From Synechococcaceae bacterium WB4_1_0192 (GTDB lineage Bacteria; Cyanobacteriota; Cyanobacteriia; PCC-6307; Cyanobiaceae), in contig RFPK01000028.1 of the NCBI GenBank assembly GCA_009926195.1, positions 1 through 13,010 on the forward strand: 13,010 nucleotides of DNA, read 5' to 3'. The notes under the pieces were generated by a model. It searched no databases. It was not told where the DNA came from and saw only the letters and a list, made by a program, of their open reading frames with translations. Both the position numbers and the translations under genes were made by a program. Shown in pieces: positions 6,291-11,974 of this stretch (the stretch's first letter is position 1; each line of letters begins with the position of its first letter).

Positions 6291-7247
6291 ATGACCCCGC
6301 CCGTGATGGCGGCGCCTCCGGACCATCCGGTTGCCGCCGCCGCTGAACGCCGTCACGGTCAGGGGCGACCCTGCGTCATCACCCGGCGGGCTTCCTTCAG
6401 TGCCAGCCATCGCTACTGGCTGCCCGAACTCAGTGCCGAGCAGAACCTGGCTCGCTTCGGGGCCTGCAGCCTCGATCCCGGCCACGGCCACAACTACGAG
6501 TTGATCGTGGCCATGGGCGGCGGCCTTGATGCCGACGGCATGGTGCTGAACCTGTCGGAGGTGAAGCACGCCATCCGCGAGCAGGTCACCGCCCAGCTCG
6601 ATTTCCGCTGCCTCAATCAGGCCTGGCCTGAGTTTGATCTCAGCTCCCCCGAGGGGATGCTGCCCACCACTGAGGCCCTCGCCCTGGCGATCTGGCGTCG
6701 CCTGGCCCCCCACCTGCCCCTGATGGGGCTGCGTCTGCACGAAACCGAACACCTCTGGGCCGACGTGCTCGGCGATTCCATGGAAGCCTTCCTCACCATC
6801 CGCACCCACTTCGCCGCCGCCCATCGCCTGGCCCGGCCGGAGCTCAGCCCCGAGGAGAACGACGCGATCTACGGCAAGTGCGCCCGCCCCCATGGCCACG
6901 GCCACAACTACCTGCTGGAGGTCACCGTGCGCGGCGCCATCGATCCCCGCACCGGCATGGTCTGCGATCTGGCGGCGCTGCAGACGCTGGTGGATCAACT
7001 GGTGGTGGAGCCCTTCGATCACACCTTCCTGAACAAGGACGTGGCCCATTTCGCCACCACCGTGCCCACGGCCGAGAACATCGCCCTGCACATCGCCGAT
7101 CTGCTCAGCTCACCGATCGCGGGCCTCGGCGCCGCCCTGCACAAGGTGCGTCTGCAGGAGAGCCCCAACAATGCCGCCGAGGTCTTCGCCGAGGTGCCGC
7201 AGCTGGGGATGAAGCCCCTGGCCCTGGACGTGCTGGCGGCGGCCTGA
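6291..7247 (+). CDS. Tandem-domain 6-pyruvoyl/6-carboxy-tetrahydropterin synthase-like protein
   Basis: The 318-residue product contains two copies of the ~130-residue PTPS/QueD fold, which converts dihydroneopterin triphosphate to 6-pyruvoyl- or 6-carboxy-tetrahydropterin. Domain 2 (about 168-318) is complete: zinc ligands His178, His203 and His205 (AAHRL, HGHGHNY), catalytic Cys197 (GKCARP), the Asp243-His244 pair in FDHTFLN, PTAEN at 260 and pterin-anchoring Glu290. Domain 1 (about 30-160) keeps His40, Cys59, His65 and His67, but reads LDFRCLN, so Phe105 stands where the catalytic His should be. The first ~28 residues are a variable Ala/Pro leader. The product is probably soluble. Likely pathways are tetrahydropterin or pteridine-glycoside synthesis, or the queuosine precursor; sequence alone does not separate these. 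A RibD-C-like reductase starts 5 bp after its stop. An in-frame ATG at 6306 is an alternative start. Confidence 0.88.
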   Translation: MTPPVMAAPPDHPVAAAAERRHGQGRPCVITRRASFSASHRYWLPELSAEQNLARFGACSLDPGHGHNYELIVAMGGGLDADGMVLNLSEVKHAIREQVTAQLDFRCLNQAWPEFDLSSPEGMLPTTEALALAIWRRLAPHLPLMGLRLHETEHLWADVLGDSMEAFLTIRTHFAAAHRLARPELSPEENDAIYGKCARPHGHGHNYLLEVTVRGAIDPRTGMVCDLAALQTLVDQLVVEPFDHTFLNKDVAHFATTVPTAENIALHIADLLSSPIAGLGAALHKVRLQESPNNAAEVFAEVPQLGMKPLALDVLAAA

Positions 7248-7252
7248 GCGCG

Positions 7253-7906
7253 GTGGCCGCGTCGCCACTGCTGCGTCTGGTGCTGGCCGTCAGCCTGGAT
7301 GGCCGGCTGGCTCCGCCTGGGGGCGGCGCCGCCCAGATCGGTGGCCGCGGCGACCGGCGCGTGCTGGAGGAGGCTCTGGCCTGGGCGGATGCCTGCCTGA
7401 TCGGTGCGCGCACCCTGCGGCTGCATGGCAGCACCTGCCAGATCCATGCCATCGATCTGCTGGAGCAGCGTCGACGGGCCGGCCGCTCTCTCCAACCGCC
7501 CGCGGTGGTCGTCAGTCGCTCGGCTCAGTTCGCTCCCAACCTCCGCTTCTTTGAGCAGCCGCTGGATCGCTGGTTGCTGACGCCCACTCCGGCGGAGCCG
7601 ACAGCGTCGGTGGTCGCTGGATTCACGCGGCAGCTCCCGCTGGTCGACTGGTCCGAAGCGCTGGTTGGCCTTGCCCTCGCCGCGGGGCCTCGGCTGCTGT
7701 TGCTGGGAGGCGCCGAATTAGCGGCGCAGCTGCTGGCCCTGAACCTGGTCGATGAGCTGCAGCTCACCCTCTGTCCAAGGTTGCTGGGCGGTGTTCACAG
7801 CTGGCTGCCGGCCGGCGTGGCCCTTGCCCCCAACCGCTGGCGACTGCTGGAGCAGCGCCCGCTGGATGGGGAGGAGCTGCTGCTGCGCTATGGCCGGCTG
7901 CCCTGA
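7253..7906 (+). CDS. RibD C-terminal/dihydrofolate-reductase-fold reductase
   Basis: The 217-residue protein has the fold shared by dihydrofolate reductase and the reductase half of RibD, which uses NADPH on a ribosylaminopyrimidine. Visible signatures are LRLVLAVSLDGRLA (about 7-20), the nucleotide-binding ALAWADACLIGARTLR, and LLLLGGAELAAQLLALNLVDELQLTLCPRLLGG (the 'GG..l...Ll..glvDEl.l...P.llG' hallmark) near residues 142-175. No zinc-binding deaminase domain is present, so it is not a complete RibD. The start is a GTG 5 bp after the pterin synthase stop, chosen because the conserved strand begins six codons later and the upstream frame lies inside the previous gene. Coupling to that gene suggests it reduces a pterin or a flavin precursor; that substrate is inferred. 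The end overlaps the next gene by 19 bases on the opposite strand. Confidence 0.82.
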   Translation: MAASPLLRLVLAVSLDGRLAPPGGGAAQIGGRGDRRVLEEALAWADACLIGARTLRLHGSTCQIHAIDLLEQRRRAGRSLQPPAVVVSRSAQFAPNLRFFEQPLDRWLLTPTPAEPTASVVAGFTRQLPLVDWSEALVGLALAAGPRLLLLGGAELAAQLLALNLVDELQLTLCPRLLGGVHSWLPAGVALAPNRWRLLEQRPLDGEELLLRYGRLP

Positions 7907-8355
7907 TCGTTCAGGGGGGTGGCGCTGCCCAGCTGGGGATCCAGCATCTGCGGGGCCTTGGCGCGGAAGCGTTCCGCCAGCTGTCGCAGGGGCAGTTCGT
8001 TGAGGCTGTCGGCCGGCAGTCCCAGCAGGCGACTGGCGCAGCGCTTCACCACCAGCTCGCTGTCGTCGCCGAAGCGGCCGGCCACCAGTTCGCTGATCAC
8101 CGCCAGAGTGCGGCCGCTGCGCTCGCTCTCCTCCACCAGGCAGCGACTGGTGGGTCCGGCCAGGGCCGTGCAGGGCCGCTGCAGGCGCTGCCCCAGGGCG
8201 GTGTCGCCGTCGCTGGCCCACTGCACGCAGGCCGCCGCCAGGCGGGATTCCAACTGCGGACGCATCAGCTGCAGCAGCGGTCCGAGCAGGCTGGCCTGTG
8301 CCGGTGTGCCGTTCAGCAGCAGCACGCCGGTGCCGGCCAGCGCAGGCCAAAGCAC
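7888..8355 (-). CDS. Small exported protein of unknown function with four cysteines
   Basis: I do not recognise a named family. The 155-residue frame from a GTG at 8355 begins with a signal-peptide-like stretch (MLWPALAGTGVLLLNGTPAQA, cleavage probably after AQA, residue ~21). The mature part is helical and has four cysteines, in ACVQWA, RPCTAL, SRCLVEE and VKRCAS, spaced to allow two disulfide bonds. A conserved-looking segment, VAGRFGDDSELVVKRCASRL, is followed by LPADSLNELPLRQLAERF. Codon use and the signal peptide favour a real gene, and its reading frame is the one that stays sensible here. The same frame is open far upstream (to about 9627), but that part is antisense to the acyltransferase gene and non-coding in appearance. 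No ATG is available; a start slightly upstream at another rare codon is possible. Confidence 0.62.
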   Translation of the reverse strand: MLWPALAGTGVLLLNGTPAQASLLGPLLQLMRPQLESRLAAACVQWASDGDTALGQRLQRPCTALAGPTSRCLVEESERSGRTLAVISELVAGRFGDDSELVVKRCASRLLGLPADSLNELPLRQLAERFRAKAPQMLDPQLGSATPLNDQGSRP

Positions 8356-8395
8356 TCGTGATGCCAGCCGTGGCTGCCACCTGCCTAGCCTGACG

Positions 8396-8407
8396 GCCGT
8401 CGACGGC
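8396..8407. repeat. Perfect 12-base palindrome in a divergent intergenic gap
   Basis: GCCGTCGACGGC reads identically on both strands. It lies in the 69 bp between the start of the exported hypothetical gene and the start of the acyltransferase gene, 18-29 bases before the latter's ATG. The position is compatible with a repressor or activator half-site pair. Palindromes of this kind also arise by chance in GC-rich DNA. Confidence 0.3.
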
Positions 8408-8424
8408 TGCAGACCTGCCCGCCT

Positions 8425-9615
8425 ATGGCCGAGCTCACAGCCCGTTGGCACAGGTCGCTGACGGAAATTGCTGAGGCGCACTGGCAGGCCCTGACGGCAG
8501 CATCGTCGCTTCCCTTCTACTCCTGGCGCTGGCTGCAGGCTCTGGAGAGCTCCGGCAGCATCGCGCCCCGCCAGGGCTGGCAGCCGCTGCATCTGTCCCT
8601 CTGGCGCGGTGAGCAACCGGTGGCGGTGGCGCCCCTCTATCTCAAGGGGCACAGCTACGGCGAGTTCGTGTTCGATCAGTCGTTCGCCCAGCTGGCCGGT
8701 CAGCTGGGCCTGCGCTACTACCCGAAGCTGCTGGGCATGAGCCCGGTGAGCCCGGTGCAGGGCTACCGCTTCCACGTCGCCCCCGGCGAGGACGAGGCCG
8801 CGCTGACGGCGCTGCTGCTGCGGTTGATCGACGATTTCTGCGCCGAGCAGGGCATTCTCAGCTGCAATTTCCTCTACGTCGATCCCGCCTGGCAGCCCCT
8901 GGCCGAGGCTGCCGGCTGCGCCACCTGGCTCAATCAGCAGAGCCTGTGGAGCAACCCCGGCTACAGCGATTTCAACGCCTATCTCCAGAGCTTCAATGCC
9001 AACCAGCGCCGCAACGTCCGCCGCGAGCGCCAGGCGGTGGCCGCCGCGGGGATCACGGTGACGCCCCTCGCCGGGGAGGCCCTGCCGCCGGCCCTGGTGC
9101 GGCGGATGCATGCCTTCTATGCCGAGCACTGCAGCCGCTGGGGCCCTTGGGGCAGCAAGTACCTGAGCGAGGCCTTCTTCGATCAGCTGGCCGATGACCC
9201 GGGTCTGCGTCGCCATCTGGTGCTGTTCAGTGCCCACCGCGGCGATCCCCTCGATCCCCTGGCGATGTCCCTGTGTGTGTACAGCGACACGATGCTCTGG
9301 GGTCGCTACTGGGGCAGCGACGTGGAGATCGAGAACCTCCACTTCGAGGTCTGTTACTACGCGCCGATCGAGTGGGCGATCGACCGCGGCATTCAGCGCT
9401 TCGATCCCGGTGCCGGCGGCAGCCATAAGCGCCGCCGTGGCTTCCTGGCCCAGCCCCACGCGTCCCTGCATCGCTGGTATCAGCCCCGCTTCGATGGGAT
9501 CGTGCGCCGCTGGCTGCCGGAGGCCAACGCCGGCCAGCTGGAGGAGATCGCGGCGATCAACGCCGAACTGCCGTTCAAGGCGGCTGTGCCCGGGCTTGTG
9601 GAGCCGGCTGCGTAG
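8425..9615 (+). CDS. FemAB-like GNAT-fold acyltransferase (PF04339 / DUF482 type)
   Basis: The 396-residue protein belongs to the 'peptidogalycan biosynthesis/recognition' family, a double GNAT fold related to FemAB/FemX aminoacyl transferases. Signatures seen are an N-terminal PFYSWRWLQALESSGSI, the substrate-side VAVAPLYLKGHSYGEFVFD (about 71-89), YYPKLLGMSPVSPVQGYRF, the basic NANQRRNVRRERQAVAAAGI, the MHAFYAEHCSRWGPWGSKYLS region, and the closing RFDPGAGGSHKRRRGF (near 330). No signal peptide or membrane span is present, so it is cytosolic. The family is widespread in bacteria and cyanobacteria and its acceptor has not been settled; attachment of amino acids to peptide or wall precursors is an inference from FemAB. 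The start at ATG 8425 leaves a normal N-terminus. The gene is followed after 10 bp by the DUF4346 gene, likely on the same transcript. Confidence 0.85.
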   Translation: MAELTARWHRSLTEIAEAHWQALTAASSLPFYSWRWLQALESSGSIAPRQGWQPLHLSLWRGEQPVAVAPLYLKGHSYGEFVFDQSFAQLAGQLGLRYYPKLLGMSPVSPVQGYRFHVAPGEDEAALTALLLRLIDDFCAEQGILSCNFLYVDPAWQPLAEAAGCATWLNQQSLWSNPGYSDFNAYLQSFNANQRRNVRRERQAVAAAGITVTPLAGEALPPALVRRMHAFYAEHCSRWGPWGSKYLSEAFFDQLADDPGLRRHLVLFSAHRGDPLDPLAMSLCVYSDTMLWGRYWGSDVEIENLHFEVCYYAPIEWAIDRGIQRFDPGAGGSHKRRRGFLAQPHASLHRWYQPRFDGIVRRWLPEANAGQLEEIAAINAELPFKAAVPGLVEPAA

Positions 9616-9625
9616 CATCGACCCC

Positions 9626-10012
9626 ATGACCAGCCTCTCCGCTGAGCACCGCCATCAGCTCGATGACCGGCTCTCCCAGCGCTTCATCGCTCTTGATCCC
9701 GCGGGCTATTTCCTGATCAAGCTGGATCGCGAGGCCGGTGAGCTCATCGCCGAGCACTACGGCAACGGCATCGATGAGCGCGGCCTGGCCACCGACCCCG
9801 ACACCGGTGAAGTGATCAGTTGCCGCGGCGCCGGTCCGCGTACCCCACTGATGGTCTACCGCGGTCGTACCGCCAAGCAGCTGGGCATCGCTCTCACCGA
9901 AGGCGAGGGCCCCCATCCGATCAGTCGGCTCGATCACGCTCTCTACATGGGCCGCGAGCTGCAGAAAGCCGAGCGAGCCCTGGCCGAAGGCGGCGACTAC
10001 GTCCAGGACTGA
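9626..10012 (+). CDS. DUF4346 protein
   Basis: The 128-residue product matches the compact cyanobacterial DUF4346 family. The diagnostic run is RFIALDPAGYFLIKLDREAG (about 17-36), followed by ELIAEHYGNGIDERGLATDPDTGE. The C-terminal part GRTAKQLGIALTEGEGPHPISRLDHALYMGRELQKAE is equally typical. The domain is found alone in cyanobacteria. I recall it also fused to pterin-binding domains in other prokaryotes, which is why its database name links it to pterins, but no activity is established. The protein is soluble and acidic. The start is the ATG at 9626, 10 bp after the acyltransferase stop. Its stop is 28 bp from the convergent radical SAM gene with no visible terminator between them. Confidence 0.82.
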   Translation: MTSLSAEHRHQLDDRLSQRFIALDPAGYFLIKLDREAGELIAEHYGNGIDERGLATDPDTGEVISCRGAGPRTPLMVYRGRTAKQLGIALTEGEGPHPISRLDHALYMGRELQKAERALAEGGDYVQD

Positions 10013-10040
10013 ACCGGCAGCAAGGGATCGCCAGGCTGGA

Positions 10041-11648
10041 TCAGACCGGCTGCAACTCACGCGAGGTCGTGGTGGCGGCTGGGGGTTCCGGCGGCAGCGC
10101 CGCCAGTTGCTCCTGGATCTCGCGGGTCACCACCGCCCGATATTCCTGGAAGTGCTCGTTGTGGGCGAGGGTCACCACGTATTGCTCCAGGTTGGCGGGG
10201 TTGCGCCGGGCGATCCGCAGCACGGAGCGCCAGAAGCGGAATCGGGTGTTGCGCTTGAAGCCCTGACGCCACACCACAGTCGCCAGGGCGCGCACATCGT
10301 TGAGGGCTGGCAGGGCCGGCTTGTCGGAGTTCTCGGGCTTGAAGAACGCCTTCCAGCGCGGGGCGCCCACCTTGCCGTAGTAGTGGGTGACACGCTCGAT
10401 ATAGGCGTTCGGCTCATAGAGGCGGCAGAAGGCATCCACGTACTCGTTGGCGATGTCGCGGATCGGCCGGCTCGGCACGAAGTTGAGCAGGTTGGTCTGG
10501 TTGACGCCCTTGGCGTCGGCCTTCTCCTGGATCAGGCGCCCCTCCTTCTCCAGGCGATGCCAGAGGCCGGTGTTGGGCAGGGCCTGCAGCATGCCCATCA
10601 TCGCGGCGGGAATGCCGGTGCGGCTGACAAAGCGCACGATCCGGTCGCCGGCACCGGTCTGCTCGCCATCGAAGCCGATGATGAAGCCCGCCATCACGCG
10701 GATGCCATAGCTGGTGATCCGATCCACGGAGTCCTCCAGCGAGCTGCGCGTGTTCTGGTGCTTGCCTGCCACGGAGAGGCTGGCTTCGTCAGGGGTTTCG
10801 ATGCCTAGGAACACCGCTTCGAAGCGGGCCTCGGCCATCATCCGCATCATCTCGTCGTCGGCGGCGAGATCCACCGAGGCCTCGGTGGTGAAGCTGAAGG
10901 GATAGCCATGGTCGATCTGCCACTGCTTGATCGCCGGTAGCAGCAATTTGGCGTTGCGCTTGTTGCCGATGAAGTTGTCATCCACCAGGAAGATCGCGCG
11001 ACGCCAGCCCAGGTCGTAGAGGCACTGGAGTTCGGCGATCAGCTGTTCCGGGGTCTTGGTGCGCGGCTTGCGGCCGTAGAGCACGATGATGTCGCAGAAC
11101 TCGCACTGGAACGGGCAGCCGCGCGAGAACTGCACGCTCATCGAGTCGTAGGCATCGAGCTCGAGCAGATCGAAGCGCGGCACCGGCGTGCCGGTCACAT
11201 CCGGCTTGTCGCCGTTGGCGCTGAAGCGTCCGCTGCGCTCGCCCCGCTCGATCGCCTCGATGAACAGGGGCAGGGTGATCTCCCCCTCATCGAGCACCTT
11301 GAAATCGGCAAGGGCGATTTCGGGCGCATCCGGGGTGGAGCTGGCGAAGGGCCCGCCCACGGCCACGGGCAGTCCCCGTCGCTTGGCCTCGGCGATCTGG
11401 GCGGCCATGTCCGCCTTCTGCACGATCATCCCCGAGATCACCACGAGCTCGGCCCAGGCCCATTCCTCTTCGGTCAGCTCGCGCACATTGCGGTCGACCA
11501 GCTTCATCTCCCAGTGCTGGGGGAGCAGAGCTGCCACCGTCACCAGCCCGAGAGGCGGCAGCAGGACCTTGCGGTTCACCAGCTCGAGAATCTTCTCGTA
11601 GCTCCAGAAGGTCTTCGGAAATTCCGGATAGATGAACAGGGTGCGCAT
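10041..11648 (-). CDS. Cobalamin-binding-domain radical SAM protein with DUF4070-type C-terminus (HpnP-like)
   Basis: The 535-residue protein has three parts. Residues ~1-140 form a Rossmann-like B12-binding domain (RTLFIYPEFPKTFWSYEKIL, PPLGLVTVAALLP, KVLDEGEITLP). It lacks the DxHxxG cobalt-ligand motif, as many class B radical SAM enzymes do. Residues ~165-390 form the radical SAM barrel with C178-x3-C182-x2-C185 (GCPFQCEFCDI), which binds the 4Fe-4S cluster, and a GIETPDE motif. The C-terminal ~130 residues (HYYGKVGAPRWKAFF...) are of the DUF4070 type. Relatives include the hopanoid C2-methylase HpnP and related B12-dependent enzymes. No hopanoid gene is nearby, so the substrate is open. 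The start at ATG 11648 gives the family opening; the in-frame upstream 21 residues (PPPVQPP...) are unrelated. It is divergent from petL across 187 bp. Confidence 0.87.
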   Translation of the reverse strand: MRTLFIYPEFPKTFWSYEKILELVNRKVLLPPLGLVTVAALLPQHWEMKLVDRNVRELTEEEWAWAELVVISGMIVQKADMAAQIAEAKRRGLPVAVGGPFASSTPDAPEIALADFKVLDEGEITLPLFIEAIERGERSGRFSANGDKPDVTGTPVPRFDLLELDAYDSMSVQFSRGCPFQCEFCDIIVLYGRKPRTKTPEQLIAELQCLYDLGWRRAIFLVDDNFIGNKRNAKLLLPAIKQWQIDHGYPFSFTTEASVDLAADDEMMRMMAEARFEAVFLGIETPDEASLSVAGKHQNTRSSLEDSVDRITSYGIRVMAGFIIGFDGEQTGAGDRIVRFVSRTGIPAAMMGMLQALPNTGLWHRLEKEGRLIQEKADAKGVNQTNLLNFVPSRPIRDIANEYVDAFCRLYEPNAYIERVTHYYGKVGAPRWKAFFKPENSDKPALPALNDVRALATVVWRQGFKRNTRFRFWRSVLRIARRNPANLEQYVVTLAHNEHFQEYRAVVTREIQEQLAALPPEPPAATTTSRELQPV

Positions 11649-11835
11649 GCCGTCGCTGGTCCTCGGTGTGGATCCGATCGGCGGCTGAACCGGCGGCGGA
11701 GGCCGATCCATGGGGCCAGACCCCGTGGCGGCAGGGCCGCACAGCGGTGAACCGATGGCTTCGCTTCAGCCTAGGCGCAGTGCGCGGTTCCCTGGCGATC
11801 TGCTGTAATAGCGCCAACCTCAGCCAGTCACCGTC
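11649..11835. other. Divergent intergenic region between radical SAM gene and petL
   Basis: This is the longest gap in the window. It holds a spaced inverted repeat (GATCGGC at 11676-11682 and GCCGATC at 11702-11708) and a short GGGG/CCCC hairpin just after it. The petL-proximal 35 bases contain the TGTAAT element listed separately. No tRNA, riboswitch or further convincing reading frame is seen. It must carry both promoters. Confidence 0.5.
11804..11809 (+). promoter_or_regulatory. Possible -10 element of petL
   Basis: TGTAAT differs from TATAAT at one position and is preceded by TGC, giving an extended -10 look (TGCTGTAAT). It lies 26 bp before the petL ATG in a GC-rich gap, a sensible distance for a short leader. 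No -35 hexamer is found 16-18 bp upstream, and the mismatch is at the usually most conserved base. Confidence 0.35.
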
Positions 11836-11928
11836 ATGGGTCCCGTCATCTACCTGGTTCTGGTGGCTGGTGGTCTGACTGCCGCCGCCGCCATCGCCTT
11901 CGTGCTGCGCGGCATCAAACTGATCTGA
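11836..11928 (+). CDS. petL: Cytochrome b6f complex subunit PetL (30 residues)
   Basis: The 30-residue peptide MGPVIYLVLVAGG...VLRGIKLI is one hydrophobic helix (about residues 3-23) with a short basic tail. The ending 'IKLI' preceded by a small basic segment is the signature of cyanobacterial PetL; the Mastigocladus subunit, as I recall it, ends IKSIKLI and has the same length. PetL sits at the periphery of the b6f dimer, where it helps stabilise the complex that passes electrons from plastoquinol to plastocyanin or cytochrome c6. Base 11836 is an ATG, and a hairpin followed by T residues comes straight after the stop, so it is transcribed as a single gene. It stands alone between divergent and convergent neighbours. 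It could instead be another one-helix photosynthetic peptide, but the tail argues against that. Confidence 0.72.
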   Translation: MGPVIYLVLVAGGLTAAAAIAFVLRGIKLI

Positions 11929-11930
11929 GG

Positions 11931-11950
11931 GGCCAGCTGAGCTGGTCTTT
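11931..11950 (+). terminator. Intrinsic terminator after petL
   Basis: Starting 2 bases after the petL stop, GGCCAGC-TGA-GCTGGTC forms a seven-pair stem (one G-T pair) with a three-base loop, followed by TTT. The T run is short, but the position between petL and the convergent transporter gene fits transcription termination. Confidence 0.5.
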
Positions 11951-11974
11951 CCGCTTCATCACTCCGGCAGCCTG

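Noticed and set aside
6057..7091. 344-codon minus-strand open frame opposite the pterin synthase
   Set aside because: It runs through the start of aroK in another frame and has no family resemblance; the plus strand carries two intact PTPS motif sets.
7888..9627. 579-codon minus-strand open frame opposite the acyltransferase gene
   Set aside because: Only the last ~155 codons look like a protein. The rest is the antisense of a well-recognised gene, with repetitive Gly/Ala/Arg/Gln content typical of shadow frames in GC-rich DNA.
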